Below, one piece after another: positions 27,950 to 36,711 of a stretch of 64,000 nucleotides of DNA (its first letter is position 1; each line of letters opens with the position of its first letter). The position numbers and the translations under genes were made by a program. Source of the stretch: an uncultured Prevotellaceae bacterium (GTDB lineage Bacteria > Bacteroidota > Bacteroidia > Bacteroidales > Muribaculaceae); contig ONOU01000022.1 of the NCBI GenBank assembly GCA_900319525.1, positions 1-64,000 on the forward strand, given 5' to 3'. The notes below the pieces were generated by a model. It saw only the letters and a program-made list of their open reading frames with translations, was not told where the DNA came from and ran no database searches.

Positions 27950-28226
27950 GTAATAAAAATACAATTTCAAAACAATATATACAAAAAAAGATAGCGATAC
28001 ACGATAAGATATATGCTCCAAGATACCAAGATGCGCAATAGCCTTTCATTCACAAATCTTGGCAAAATGCTTGCACACTCCAAGGATTATCACGAAATTT
28101 GCGTACAAGTTGAGCATAAGCTGACTTACATTCAGTGTCCTCATTGACATAAATGATTAAGAATCAGCAACGTGCAAGGCTTTTAAACTATCAGACATTG
28201 ATCTTTTGAGTTGAACAATCACCAAG
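27950..28226. other. Intergenic stretch with a possible gene remnant
   Basis: Mostly AT-rich. On the leftward strand about 28165-28054, a short open stretch reads roughly LIIYVNEDTECKSAYAQLV then RKFRDNPWSVQAFCQDL before a stop. It has no start or upstream continuation. It may be the tail of a lost gene or chance. No promoter box is obvious for the small gene at 28227. Confidence 0.3.
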
Positions 28227-28364
28227 ATGGCCGACAACGATTTTGCATACCGCCAGGAGGACGCCGAGAAGCGCCGCCGGCGCCGCGAGCAGGAGCGGCA
28301 GCGCCGCTTGCGCCACGCCCGCGAGGAATACATCAAGAAGAAACACCAACATCAAGAAGACTAG
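28227..28364 (+). CDS. Small highly charged protein, 45 residues
   Basis: ATG 28227 to TAG 28364 encodes MADNDFAYRQEDAEKRRRRR followed by an Arg/Glu/Gln-rich helix ending KKKHQHQED. The composition (about half charged residues) suggests a single long amphipathic or coiled helix. It ends two bases before the ATG of the membrane protein, the spacing of a coupled pair, which supports coding. I recognise no family; a nucleic-acid-binding or membrane-associated helper is possible. Confidence 0.5.
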   Translation: MADNDFAYRQEDAEKRRRRREQERQRRLRHAREEYIKKKHQHQED

Positions 28365-28366
28365 TA

Positions 28367-29248
28367 ATGAAGATCAAGGACATACTTGGCAGGGCCTACA
28401 ATGCATTGGAATTTGTGGTGGTTATCGCCACCATGATCTATATTGTGGCGATGCGTTTTGGCGATGTGACTCATGACCGCATCGAGTATCTGGACCGATG
28501 GGAATATGCGATCATCGGGTTGGCATGGCTGTTTTTCATCGGTCTGCCCATCATCCTTATCTATCTCATTTCGCTTGTCCGTGCCATCCCCTTGCGCAAC
28601 ACCCGGCAAAAGACCATGATGGCCTTGCATGTGCTGAACGTGGGCTTGTGGGGCATTTTCTACCTGGCTCTGCCCAAGTCGGAACCCTGCACTGCCGCAC
28701 AGATGGAGGCACATTACTTGTCCCATCACGACGAGATTCACGACCTGATCGCTTACACCAAAAGTTGCCTCGACGACTCCACCACCATCGACTATCAGGC
28801 CGAGGGCGAAACGATTGACCGACTGATGGTGTGTTGCCCCCGTGGGTGCTGGCATGACATGATGAATAACCAAAGCATGAAAGATTTAACACTGTCAAGT
28901 GTAGGGATTACACCCGCTCAGTTCGACACTATCAATGCCAAGATGAGGCAGGCAGGCGTGATCGGCTTCGAGATTAACCGCAACGGCAGGGAGCATCAGT
29001 CCTATGTCAAGTTCCGCCGTTATGGCACCACCCTCTATCAGTACGTCATTATCCACGACCCCAGCCAGTACATCGACACCCACGGTGCCCCGCTCGACGT
29101 CCAGTACGGCATTCCCTATAACGACAGCATCCTGTTTCAGAGCGCCGGCAACCTCGTCTGTCACCGATTCCCCGACCCCCTCTGTCGTCGGCATTTTAAT
29201 CAAAATATTTGTTGTTACGGTTGTCGATTAGTTGTCCTTGTTGTCTGA
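28367..29248 (+). CDS. Membrane protein of unknown function, three N-terminal helices
   Basis: 293 residues from ATG 28367 (a longer frame back to TTG 28211 overlaps the small gene and is rejected). Hydrophobic helices lie at about 12-30, 46-70 and 82-98. The remainder, about 100-270, is a soluble domain with IGFEINRNGREHQSYVKFRRYG and several cysteines (KSCLDD, VCCPRGC) that I do not recognise. The last 20 residues (LCRRHFNQNICCYGCRLVVLVV) overlap the 3' end of miaA by 21 bp. This low-quality end suggests the natural stop was lost or a frameshift lies near 29170. Confidence 0.6.
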   Translation: MKIKDILGRAYNALEFVVVIATMIYIVAMRFGDVTHDRIEYLDRWEYAIIGLAWLFFIGLPIILIYLISLVRAIPLRNTRQKTMMALHVLNVGLWGIFYLALPKSEPCTAAQMEAHYLSHHDEIHDLIAYTKSCLDDSTTIDYQAEGETIDRLMVCCPRGCWHDMMNNQSMKDLTLSSVGITPAQFDTINAKMRQAGVIGFEINRNGREHQSYVKFRRYGTTLYQYVIIHDPSQYIDTHGAPLDVQYGIPYNDSILFQSAGNLVCHRFPDPLCRRHFNQNICCYGCRLVVLVV

Positions 29249-30172
29249 AAAGAGGGTATGGGCGAGGTGGAGGACCTGGGCGGTGAAGTCGTCGGGAGGG
29301 AGGGCGCTGGAGAGCCAGTGGATGGGGGTGCCGCGTTTTTCCATGCCGCGGAACCAGGTCATCTGACGCTTGGCGAATTGGTGGATGGCGATTTCGAGCT
29401 GGCGGAACATTTCCTCTTCACTTAACTGGCCGATGACGTATTGGGTGACGAATTTGTATTCCAGGCCGTAATAGATGAGATCCTCGGGGTCAATGCCCTC
29501 GACGTTGATGAGGCATCGCACCTCGTCGATCATGCCCTCGTCCAAGCGAGCACGCAGGCGGCGGCTGATGCGCTCGCGGCGGGTGTCACGATCGACCTCG
29601 ACACCGATGACCAATGCGTTCTCCATGGGGTGCGGCTCTGTGAGGGCCTTGAGCTCGGGGTGCAACTCATAGTAGCGGCAGATCTCGATGGCACGTGTGG
29701 CACGCGCCACGGTGTCGATGTCGCTGTTGTTGCGCAGGGTCTTCATGGTCTTGAGCAGGGCGGTCAATTCCTCGAGCGACTTGCCTGCCAGCTCGGCGCG
29801 CAGCTCCTCGTCGCGGGGCACAGGCGGCAGCTTGATGCCCTTGACGACGGTCTCGACATACATACCCGTGCCACCGCACATGATGACGGGCTTGCCGCGA
29901 CCGCGGATGTCGTCATAGGCCCGTTCAAAGTCCTCCAGGAACTCATACAAGCTGTAACGATAGCCCGCGGGGCGGATGTCGATGAGGTGATAGGGCACGT
30001 CGCCATACTCGGCCAGGTCCTTGCCCGTGCCGATGTCCATACCACGATAAATCTGACGTGAGTCGGCGCTGATGATCTCGCCGCCAATCGCCTTGGCCAG
30101 ATGCACCGCCCGCGCCGTCTTGCCCGTCGCCGTGGGCCCCGTCACCACAAAAAACACATCCCTATAATCCAT
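29228..30172 (-). CDS. miaA: tRNA dimethylallyltransferase
   Basis: 314 residues. The P-loop VTGPTATGKTARAVHLA (10-26) and the ISADSRQIYRGMDIGTGK segment are diagnostic, followed by the DMAPP/tRNA region CGGTGMYVETVVKGI and the C-terminal FAKRQMTWFRG motif. It adds a dimethylallyl group to A37 of tRNAs reading UNN codons. The gene converges on the membrane protein with a 21-bp overlap at its 3' end. The C-terminal codons include GACAACAAGGACAAC, echoing the GACAAG repeat upstream. Confidence 0.95.
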   Translation of the reverse strand: MDYRDVFFVVTGPTATGKTARAVHLAKAIGGEIISADSRQIYRGMDIGTGKDLAEYGDVPYHLIDIRPAGYRYSLYEFLEDFERAYDDIRGRGKPVIMCGGTGMYVETVVKGIKLPPVPRDEELRAELAGKSLEELTALLKTMKTLRNNSDIDTVARATRAIEICRYYELHPELKALTEPHPMENALVIGVEVDRDTRRERISRRLRARLDEGMIDEVRCLINVEGIDPEDLIYYGLEYKFVTQYVIGQLSEEEMFRQLEIAIHQFAKRQMTWFRGMEKRGTPIHWLSSALPPDDFTAQVLHLAHTLFSDNKDN

Positions 30173-30195
30173 TCTGCTTATTTATGTGAATTGTT

Positions 30196-30270
30196 AAAAA
30201 GACAAGAAAGACAAGAAGGACAAAAAATATTATATGAAAAAATTGTCTTTGTTGTCTTTCTTGTCTTCTA
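30196..30270 (-). terminator. Terminator/inverted repeat of GACAAGAAA units after the peptidase gene
   Basis: Arms 30200-30223 and 30243-30266 pair over 24 bases with two mismatches; the outer 15 bases pair perfectly (AGACAAGAAAGACAA). Each arm is made of tandem GACAAGAAR units. On the leftward strand the hairpin runs into TTTTTAAC, so it can terminate the peptidase mRNA 14 bases past its stop. Confidence 0.65.
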
Positions 30271-30279
30271 AAAAGTCAT

Positions 30280-32448
30280 TTACTTGAGGTATTGGTCGTA
30301 GAACTCGAGGGCGCGCTTGTAGACGACGTAGCGGGCCGAGCAGTCGCGGATGCTGTGGTTCATGTTGGGGAAGACCATCATGTCACAGGTGCGGTTCATA
30401 TCGACCAGCTTGGATACATACTGCATCGAGTTGACAATGTGCACATTGTCATCGGCACTGCCGAACATGATGAGCACGCGACAGTTAAGGTTCTCGGCAC
30501 GGTTGAGCGGGAAGTTGCTGTAACCCTCGGGATTCTCCTGGGGCGTGCGCATATAGCGCTCGGTGTAGATGCTGTCATAGAAGCGCCAGGTGGTCACCGG
30601 GGCGATGCTCACACCACAGGCATAGTTGCTACCGGGCTCACTCATCGCCATGAGCGTCTGGAAACCGCCGTAGCTCCAACCCATGATGCCGATGTGGTCG
30701 GCGTCAACCCACGGCTGGCTAGCCATGTAATGGGCAGCAGCCACAGCGTCCTCAGTCTCGTATTTACCCAGGTTCAGATAGGTGACCGACTCGAAGTCCT
30801 TGCCACGGAATCCCGTGCCACGGCTGTCGACCTCGCAGATGATGTAGCCCTGTGTGGCAAAGTACTGTTCCCAGCCCATGCGCCACTTGTTGAGCACCTC
30901 CTGCGAACCGGGGCCGTTATAATGCTCCATGATGACCGGATATTTTTTCGTCGGGTCAAAGTCCACGGGCTTGATCATGTATCCATTGAGGGTGTAACCG
31001 TCATGCTCCATGGTGAAGAACTCCTTCTTGGGGACATCCACGGCGGTATAGCGGCGGGCATACTCCTCATTGAGCTGCAGGTCGCGCACGCGGCGGCCCT
31101 TGCGGTCGTAGATGCGGTACTGGTCGGGGGTTGATGCATCGCTGTAGCGGCCCACATAGTAGGTGAAGTCGCCATTGAAGATGGCCGATGCCGTGCCCTG
31201 GCCGTCAACGGCAGAGGGCGCCAAGCGGGTCACCTTGCCCTTGGCGTCAACGCACTCAACCACGCGGTTGAGCGGCCCGCACGAGGCTTGATAGTAGAAT
31301 CGCTTGGTGGCCTTGTCATAGCCGTAGAACTGCGAGATGATTTTATTGTTGTCGTTGGTGAGCTGGCGCATGAGGTTGCCGTCCAGGTCATACTGGTAGA
31401 GCTGCATGTAGCCCGAGCGCTCGCTGGGAATGACGAAGAAGTCCTTCTCGTACTGCACCTGCTGACTGGTCTCGGCATCAACCCAGGTGTCTGAGGTCTC
31501 GTGATAGACCTGATGGGCATGGTTGGTTTTGGGATTGACGGCATAGATGCGCAAGTCGTTCTGGTGACGGTTCAGGCGCTGTACCATCAGCCTGTCGGGA
31601 TTGGGGCTGAAGGTAATGTGACAAACGTAATCCTCCTCGTCGAGCGGCACATTGAGTTTCTGGAAAGTACCATCGATCACGTCATAGCAGTGCACACTCA
31701 CCACCGAGTTCTTCTCGCCAGCCACCGGGTACTTGAAGTCGTAGCGCCCAGGATAGAGCGCATACTCGTCCTTGGGGTTGCAGGTGCCCTGATAGATGAT
31801 CATCGAGGCCATCTTCACCTGGCTCTCGTCCCAGCGCAGGAAGGCCAGGGAGCGGCTGTCGCTCGACCAGTTGAGGGTGTTGAGCATGCCCAGTTCCTCC
31901 TGATAGACCCAGTCGGGGACGCCATAGATGATCTTGTTCTTCTCGCCGTCACGCGTCACCTGCACGGTAGTGCCGTCAACCAGGTTGCGCACATACACGT
32001 TATTGCCCTTGACATAGGCCACACGCTTGCCGTCGGGCGACAGGGTGGCGATTTCCTCGCCGCCGCCCTCGCTCAGTGCCTTCATCGTCCCGTTCTTGAG
32101 GTCATAGACATAATAGTCGGCGCTGAAGCTATAACGGTATATCTCCTGCGAGTTGTTCCACAGCAGGACGTAGGCGCCGTCGGCAGTAACCTCAAAGTCG
32201 TCCCAGCCCGTCACCTTCTGGTCACGGGTATCAACCAGAACGCTCTCGTCGCCCTTGGCGTAGCTGATGCGGTTGATGGCGTTGCCGTCATCGCTCAAGC
32301 GGTAAAAATAGCGGCCGTCGCTCTTGGCGGGCTGCATCGCTCCGATGCCGCGAGGCGAGCTGCCGCGCAGCACACATTCCTCGAGGGTTAATGCGCCGGC
32401 ACTCATTGAAATCAGGAGGGTCGCAAGTGTTAAAATTATCTTATTCAT
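30280..32448 (-). CDS. Dipeptidyl peptidase IV-like S9 peptidase
   Basis: 722 residues. A signal peptide (1-19) is followed by the eight-bladed propeller-type DPPIV N-terminal region and the C-terminal alpha/beta hydrolase. The catalytic Ser is in GIMGWSYGGFQTLMAM, the Asp in MFGSADDNVHIVN and the His in MNHSIRDCSARY. It should remove X-Pro or X-Ala dipeptides from peptides in the periplasm or at the outer surface, serving protein-based nutrition. It is transcribed leftward, downstream of bcp with a 54-base gap. Confidence 0.93.
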   Translation of the reverse strand: MNKIILTLATLLISMSAGALTLEECVLRGSSPRGIGAMQPAKSDGRYFYRLSDDGNAINRISYAKGDESVLVDTRDQKVTGWDDFEVTADGAYVLLWNNSQEIYRYSFSADYYVYDLKNGTMKALSEGGGEEIATLSPDGKRVAYVKGNNVYVRNLVDGTTVQVTRDGEKNKIIYGVPDWVYQEELGMLNTLNWSSDSRSLAFLRWDESQVKMASMIIYQGTCNPKDEYALYPGRYDFKYPVAGEKNSVVSVHCYDVIDGTFQKLNVPLDEEDYVCHITFSPNPDRLMVQRLNRHQNDLRIYAVNPKTNHAHQVYHETSDTWVDAETSQQVQYEKDFFVIPSERSGYMQLYQYDLDGNLMRQLTNDNNKIISQFYGYDKATKRFYYQASCGPLNRVVECVDAKGKVTRLAPSAVDGQGTASAIFNGDFTYYVGRYSDASTPDQYRIYDRKGRRVRDLQLNEEYARRYTAVDVPKKEFFTMEHDGYTLNGYMIKPVDFDPTKKYPVIMEHYNGPGSQEVLNKWRMGWEQYFATQGYIICEVDSRGTGFRGKDFESVTYLNLGKYETEDAVAAAHYMASQPWVDADHIGIMGWSYGGFQTLMAMSEPGSNYACGVSIAPVTTWRFYDSIYTERYMRTPQENPEGYSNFPLNRAENLNCRVLIMFGSADDNVHIVNSMQYVSKLVDMNRTCDMMVFPNMNHSIRDCSARYVVYKRALEFYDQYLK

Positions 32449-32502
32449 TGGTTGTTCTTTGATTTATGGCCGCGATAATACCACGGCACAAGTAACTGGT
32501 TT

Positions 32503-32955
32503 TTAAAGGTTTAAGTTAAGTATTTGGTTAGCACTGTCCTTGGTATTGACTTTCTCGATGATGTGGCGGACGATACCCTGCTCGTCGATGATGAAAGTGG
32601 TGCGCACGGTACCCATGTAGGTGCGGCCCGCCATCTTCTTCTCGCGCCAGACGCCAAAGGCCTGGTTCAGTGTTGTGTCCTCGTCGGCAATGAGGGGGAA
32701 CGGCAGGCTGTATTTCTCGGCAAACTTCTGGTGGCTCTTGGCGCTGTCCTTGCTGACGCCCAGCAGGGCATACCCCGCACGTTTCAATGCTCCATAGCCA
32801 TCAGCGAGGCTGCAAGCCTCGGCAGTACAGCCAGGGGTATTGTCCTTAGGATAGAAATAGATAATCAGTTTCTTACCAGCATAGTCACTGGCTTTCACTT
32901 CGTTGCCATTCATGTCAACGCCCAGGTTCTCGGGAATCTTGTCTCCAATCTTCAT
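32503..32955 (-). CDS. bcp: Thioredoxin-dependent peroxiredoxin (Bcp/PrxQ)
   Basis: 150 residues. The peroxidatic Cys43 and resolving Cys48 sit in PKDNTPGCTAEACSL, the atypical two-Cys PrxQ arrangement, after the IIYFYPKD strand. It reduces hydrogen and organic peroxides using thioredoxin in the cytosol. It has its own promoter box at 32988 and lies upstream of the peptidase gene on the same strand. Confidence 0.93.
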   Translation of the reverse strand: MKIGDKIPENLGVDMNGNEVKASDYAGKKLIIYFYPKDNTPGCTAEACSLADGYGALKRAGYALLGVSKDSAKSHQKFAEKYSLPFPLIADEDTTLNQAFGVWREKKMAGRTYMGTVRTTFIIDEQGIVRHIIEKVNTKDSANQILNLNL

Positions 32956-32987
32956 TTTACGTTTAGTTTTAAAGTTTATTTAACCCA

Positions 32988-32995
32988 CAAATATA
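32988..32995 (-). promoter_or_regulatory. TATATTTG promoter of bcp
   Basis: The leftward strand reads TATATTTGTGGG, 33 bases before ATG 32955. Confidence 0.5.
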
Positions 32996-33142
32996 CTACA
33001 AATTCCCGAACAATCCTCCCCAAAGCCTCAATTTTGAAAAATAAAAGCTTCGGTGGAAGGCAACAATTCAGCCAGACAGTTAAATTTTGCGAAATAATTT
33101 CGCGAATTGGGCCCAAGATTTGTACATCTTATAAAAAAAGAG

Positions 33143-33150
33143 TACTTTTG
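33143..33150 (+). promoter_or_regulatory. TACTTTTG promoter of bamD-rpb6
   Basis: TACTTTTGCAGG lies 29 bases before ATG 33179. A longer open frame that starts upstream at 33107 crosses this box and is rejected. Confidence 0.65.
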
Positions 33151-33178
33151 CAGGCTAAATGCGCAAAAACGAGATTTA

Positions 33179-33985
33179 ATGATCAAGAGATTGACAATAA
33201 TGATGGCATTGGCCTTTGTGCTGATGGGATGTGGCGAGTACAACAAGGTGATGAAAAGCAATGACCTGGAGTACAAATATGCCTATGCCAAAAAAGCGTT
33301 TGAGAACAAGCGCTATGCACAGACCTACACCATCCTGACCGACCTGGTGCCCTTGTTCCGCGGCACTCCCCATGCCGAGGAGTCGCTGTATCTGCTGGCA
33401 CTGAGCTACTATGAGAACAAGGATTACATCAGCTCCGGTTCTTACTTCAAGCAGTATTACCAGCGCTATCCACGTGGTCAATATGCCGAGTTGGCCCGAT
33501 TCTATGCCGGCTACGGGTTCTATCTGGACTCGCCTGACGCTCAGCTGGACCAGAGTGAGACCATCCGTGCGATGGAAGAGTTGCAGGCATTCCTCGATTA
33601 CTTCCCCACGAGCGAGAAGGCATCGATTGCCCAGAGTGCCGTATTTGAGCTACAGGACAAGCTGGTGCTCAAGGAGTTGCAGAATGCCACACTGTACTAC
33701 AATCTGGGCAACTACATGGGCAACAACTACGAGAGCGCTGTAATCACTGCCCAGAACGCGATCAAGTCCTATCCTTACAGCAAGTACAAGGAGGAGCTGG
33801 AGATGCTCGTGCTGCGTGCCCGCTACCGTGAGGCCGCCGAGAGTGTCGAGGAGAAGAAGGTGGAACGCTTCCGCACCGTCATTGACGAGTATTACTCGTT
33901 TATCAACGACTACCCTGACAGCAAGATGCGTAAAGAGGCCGACAACATCTTCAAGATCGCCAACAAGCACGTCAACAACAATTGA
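33179..33985 (+). CDS. bamD: Outer membrane assembly lipoprotein BamD
   Basis: 268 residues. The lipoprotein signal MIKRLTIMMALAFVLMGCG has its lipid-attached Cys at about 18, followed by TPR-like repeats (YAKKAFENKRYAQTYTILTD, SYYENKDYISSGSYFKQYY, YSFINDYPDSKMRKEAD). BamD is part of the BAM complex that inserts beta-barrels into the outer membrane. It is followed 44 bases later by rpb6, the same pairing seen in other Bacteroidetes. The promoter box fixes the start. Confidence 0.93.
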   Translation: MIKRLTIMMALAFVLMGCGEYNKVMKSNDLEYKYAYAKKAFENKRYAQTYTILTDLVPLFRGTPHAEESLYLLALSYYENKDYISSGSYFKQYYQRYPRGQYAELARFYAGYGFYLDSPDAQLDQSETIRAMEELQAFLDYFPTSEKASIAQSAVFELQDKLVLKELQNATLYYNLGNYMGNNYESAVITAQNAIKSYPYSKYKEELEMLVLRARYREAAESVEEKKVERFRTVIDEYYSFINDYPDSKMRKEADNIFKIANKHVNNN

Positions 33986-34029
33986 TCAAGGAAACAAATA
34001 ACACATTATTATATAATTTCAAGTAAGAC

Positions 34030-34362
34030 ATGGATTACAAGAGAACCAATGCTCCACTGACAACAACCGTGCATGACATCATCGAGATGGCAGAGCCCAC
34101 GGGCAACATCTATGAGACCGTTTGCATCATCAGCAAGCGCGCCAACCAGATTGCCGCCGAGATGAAGTCTGACCTTGAGAAGAAGCTCCAGGAGTTCGCC
34201 ACGCTGAACGACAACCTCGAGGAGATCAGCGAGAACCGTGAGCAAATCGAGATCTCGAAATACTACGAGAAGCTCCCCAAGCCGACGCTGATAGCCACCC
34301 AGGAGTACCTGGAAGGCAAGCTGGCCTATCGCAACCTGGCTAAAGAAAAAGACGAATTTTGA
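34030..34362 (+). CDS. RNA polymerase omega-like subunit (Rpb6 family)
   Basis: 110 residues: MDYKRTNAPLTTTVHDIIEM..., with GNIYETVCIISKRANQIAAEM, the Rpb6/omega signature, followed by a helical tail (SDLEKKLQEFATLNDNLEEI) and KPTLIATQEYLEGKLAYR. In Bacteroidetes this gene replaces the classical rpoZ and binds the beta' subunit. It is downstream of bamD and ends at a small hairpin (34371-34400). Confidence 0.88.
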   Translation: MDYKRTNAPLTTTVHDIIEMAEPTGNIYETVCIISKRANQIAAEMKSDLEKKLQEFATLNDNLEEISENREQIEISKYYEKLPKPTLIATQEYLEGKLAYRNLAKEKDEF

Positions 34363-34370
34363 TTTGTTGA

Positions 34371-34400
34371 TTAACGGCGTTCCCCTGGGGGCGCCGTTAA
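34371..34400 (+). terminator. Hairpin after rpb6 (possible terminator)
   Basis: TTAACGGCG (34371-34379) pairs with CGCCGTTAA (34392-34400) around a loop that itself contains CCCC/GGGG. No T-run follows, so termination is uncertain. Confidence 0.45.
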
Positions 34401-34461
34401 CACATATATAGGACAATGTGAAGACACGGAATCGAGCTCACGCGAGATGACGGCACGGCCA

Positions 34462-35172
34462 TTATTCCAGGCGGGCCGCGGCGAGGGTGAATAGGGAAAC
34501 CCGTGTGCCAGGAATGGACTTCAAGAGCGAGGCACACACGGTGAGTGTGGAGCCTGTGGTGACCACATCATCAACAAGAAGGATATGCATGCCGGCCAGC
34601 AGGTCGGCATTTTTGTCTTTCAGGGCGTAATTGCCCTGGATGTTCTGCCAGCGTTCCAGTGCGCCCTTGTGGGTTTGAGTGCCGTGGGGACGGATGGCCT
34701 TCAAGGCATCAATGTAAGGGATATTCAGTTCACTGGCGATGCCACGGGCGAGGTACTCGCTCTGGTTATAACCACGACTGGCGAGTTTGCTGCGGTGCAG
34801 GGGCACTGCGGTCACCACATCGATGCCGTCAAAGAAGTGACTCGCCGCCATATCATTCACAGCACGTGCCGTGAGCCATTGGCCCATGCGTGGCGTGCTG
34901 TGATACTTGATGTCGTGGAGGATCGAAGCATAGGGGGAACCCTTCTCATAGAAGAAGTAGGCCGAGGCACGCTCGATGCGCACCTTGCCGGCAAAATGCT
35001 GCTCCATGGTGTTGAAGGGCACATCCTCATAACGGGTGCGCGGCAACGCAGCCATGCACCGGCGGCACAGCCACTGCTCATCGCTATCGAGCGCCTTGCC
35101 ACACACGGGGCAGACGCGTGGCAGCACCACATCGGCGGCAGCTTTGAGCCATTGTTTAATCGTCTTGATCAT
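34462..35172 (-). CDS. ComF-like phosphoribosyltransferase
   Basis: 236 residues from ATG 35172 (a longer frame to 35238 runs inside recX). The N-terminal zinc ribbon CPVCGKALDSDEQWLCRRC is followed by a type I PRTase fold with the PRPP loop ILLVDDVVTTGSTL near the C terminus. ComF proteins act in natural DNA uptake or nucleotide salvage; the role in this lineage is unknown. Its start overlaps the last 17 bases of recX, and recX overlaps the patatin gene, giving a tightly coupled three-gene operon. Confidence 0.85.
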   Translation of the reverse strand: MIKTIKQWLKAAADVVLPRVCPVCGKALDSDEQWLCRRCMAALPRTRYEDVPFNTMEQHFAGKVRIERASAYFFYEKGSPYASILHDIKYHSTPRMGQWLTARAVNDMAASHFFDGIDVVTAVPLHRSKLASRGYNQSEYLARGIASELNIPYIDALKAIRPHGTQTHKGALERWQNIQGNYALKDKNADLLAGMHILLVDDVVTTGSTLTVCASLLKSIPGTRVSLFTLAAARLE

Positions 35173-35650
35173 CGAGTCGGGTGACTTGCTTGACACAGTC
35201 GGCAGCGATGTCGGCCTCAAAACCGCGCGAGGCGGCAAACCGCATCATCGCAGCCCATGCGGCTCGAGGCTCGCGGCCTTTAACAGTGCGCCACTTGGCC
35301 CTGAGCAGCTCGATGAGCCGTTGGCGATAGTTTTCCTCATCGATAGCGTTCACAGCCTCGCCGATAAGTTCACCTGATATGCCCTTGAGGCGCAGCTGGT
35401 GAGCGATTTTCACCCTACCCCACCCGTTGAAGTTGAAACGGTCGTTAACAAAGGCCCGGGCGTAGCGTGCTTCGTCGATGAACCCCTGGCTGATGAGCTG
35501 GTCAAGCACCTGTCGGGCCTCAACGGCCGTGAGGCCCCACTTCGCCAGCTTGTCGCGGATGTCCGCGGGCGCCTGCTCGCTGCCGGCACACAGGGCTGCG
35601 GCACGGTTCATCACCTGTGCCGCTGTAAGGGGTTGTCGGGGCTTATTCAT
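35156..35650 (-). CDS. recX: Regulatory protein RecX
   Basis: 164 residues from ATG 35650, which overlaps the stop of the patatin gene; an upstream ATG at 35674 lies inside that gene. Three-helix repeats typical of RecX are visible (ADIRDKLAKWGLTAVEARQVLDQLISQGFID, WGRVKIAHQLRLKGISGELI). RecX modulates RecA filaments. It is not next to recA here (recA lies about 16 kb away), which is common in this phylum. The ComF gene follows with overlap. Confidence 0.85.
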   Translation of the reverse strand: MNKPRQPLTAAQVMNRAAALCAGSEQAPADIRDKLAKWGLTAVEARQVLDQLISQGFIDEARYARAFVNDRFNFNGWGRVKIAHQLRLKGISGELIGEAVNAIDEENYRQRLIELLRAKWRTVKGREPRAAWAAMMRFAASRGFEADIAADCVKQVTRLDDQDD

Positions 35651-36521
35651 CGACGGTATCGGTCTCGTTTGCAAGGAACTTCTTGAGCTCGTCGAGGCGT
35701 TGAAGCGCCTCGTCCCGTCCCTGCTGATAAACGCGGTTCATCTCCTTGTAATCATGGGTCGTGCGGCTCACATCGAGCGGTTTCATCGGGCGAAAGACAA
35801 AGGCATTGCCCGCACGCTCCTGCTCCTTGACCACCTGCAACTGTCTGTTGTACATGGCGGGGCGGTGCTTCAGGGCCTCGATGACCTTGGGATACTTGCG
35901 CAACAGCGTCTTCATCAGCCACAGGCCGTGCTCGGCGGTCTTGCGGTAACCGTCCTCGCGGGTGAGTATGACCACGTTGCGGTCATACCCCCTGCCCATC
36001 ATGAACTCCAGCGGTATGCTGTCGGCCAGTCCTCCATCCAGCAGCAGGCGTCCTCCCACCTCTACCGGCTGTGCGACCACCGGCATCGATGCCGAAGCCC
36101 TTATCCACTCAAAAAAATCATCATTGACACGTTCCAGACGCTGATAAACGCCCTCGCCAGTGTTGACGTCAAAACAGACCGCAAAGCACTCCATGGGTGA
36201 GTCCTCAAACACGTTGTAGTCAAACACGTCATAGTGGGTGGGGACCAGCTTGTAGGCGAAGTGCGCATTGTAGTAATTGCCCGTCTTGAGGAGGGACATG
36301 ATGCCGCTGTATCGCTTGTCACGGGCAAAGCGCACATTGTAGCGCAGCGCGCGGCCCGCCTGACGCGACTTGTAGTTGCAGCCAAAGGCTATTCCTGCCG
36401 ACACACCAACCATCCCATCCAGATAGATACGGTTCTCCATGAGCACGTCCAGGATGCCACAGGTGTACATGCCCCGCATGCCACCCCCTTCAAGCACGAT
36501 TCCCGTCTTGCCATTAGCCAT
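35643..36521 (-). CDS. Patatin-like phospholipase
   Basis: 292 residues from ATG 36521 (MANGKTGIVLEGGGMRG); codons further upstream at 36533 or 36602 are possible, but the promoter box at 36552 rules out 36602. The oxyanion GGGMRG loop, the nucleophile in VGVSAGIAFG and the DGG in LLLDGGLADSIPLEF form the Ser-Asp dyad of patatins. It hydrolyses acyl esters, probably phospholipids, in the cytosol or at the membrane (no signal peptide). It heads the patatin-recX-comF operon. Confidence 0.88.
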   Translation of the reverse strand: MANGKTGIVLEGGGMRGMYTCGILDVLMENRIYLDGMVGVSAGIAFGCNYKSRQAGRALRYNVRFARDKRYSGIMSLLKTGNYYNAHFAYKLVPTHYDVFDYNVFEDSPMECFAVCFDVNTGEGVYQRLERVNDDFFEWIRASASMPVVAQPVEVGGRLLLDGGLADSIPLEFMMGRGYDRNVVILTREDGYRKTAEHGLWLMKTLLRKYPKVIEALKHRPAMYNRQLQVVKEQERAGNAFVFRPMKPLDVSRTTHDYKEMNRVYQQGRDEALQRLDELKKFLANETDTVDE

Positions 36522-36551
36522 AATATCTCTCATTTTTATGATTATCCACGG

Positions 36552-36559
36552 CAAAGTTA
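36552..36559 (-). promoter_or_regulatory. TAACTTTG promoter of the patatin-recX-comF operon
   Basis: The leftward strand reads TAACTTTGCCG, 30 bases before ATG 36521. Confidence 0.6.
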
Positions 36560-36711
36560 GTGAATATTTTTGACATGGCAAATTGCTACCACAAGCAGTC
36601 ACATTTCATGCAGTTATTGCCACGTTAACAAGTTTTTGTTTTTTTTCTTGATCGATTTTAGGTCGAAAACGCAATTTATTTGCTAATTTCGCCCAACTTT
36701 TTCAACCTTTA

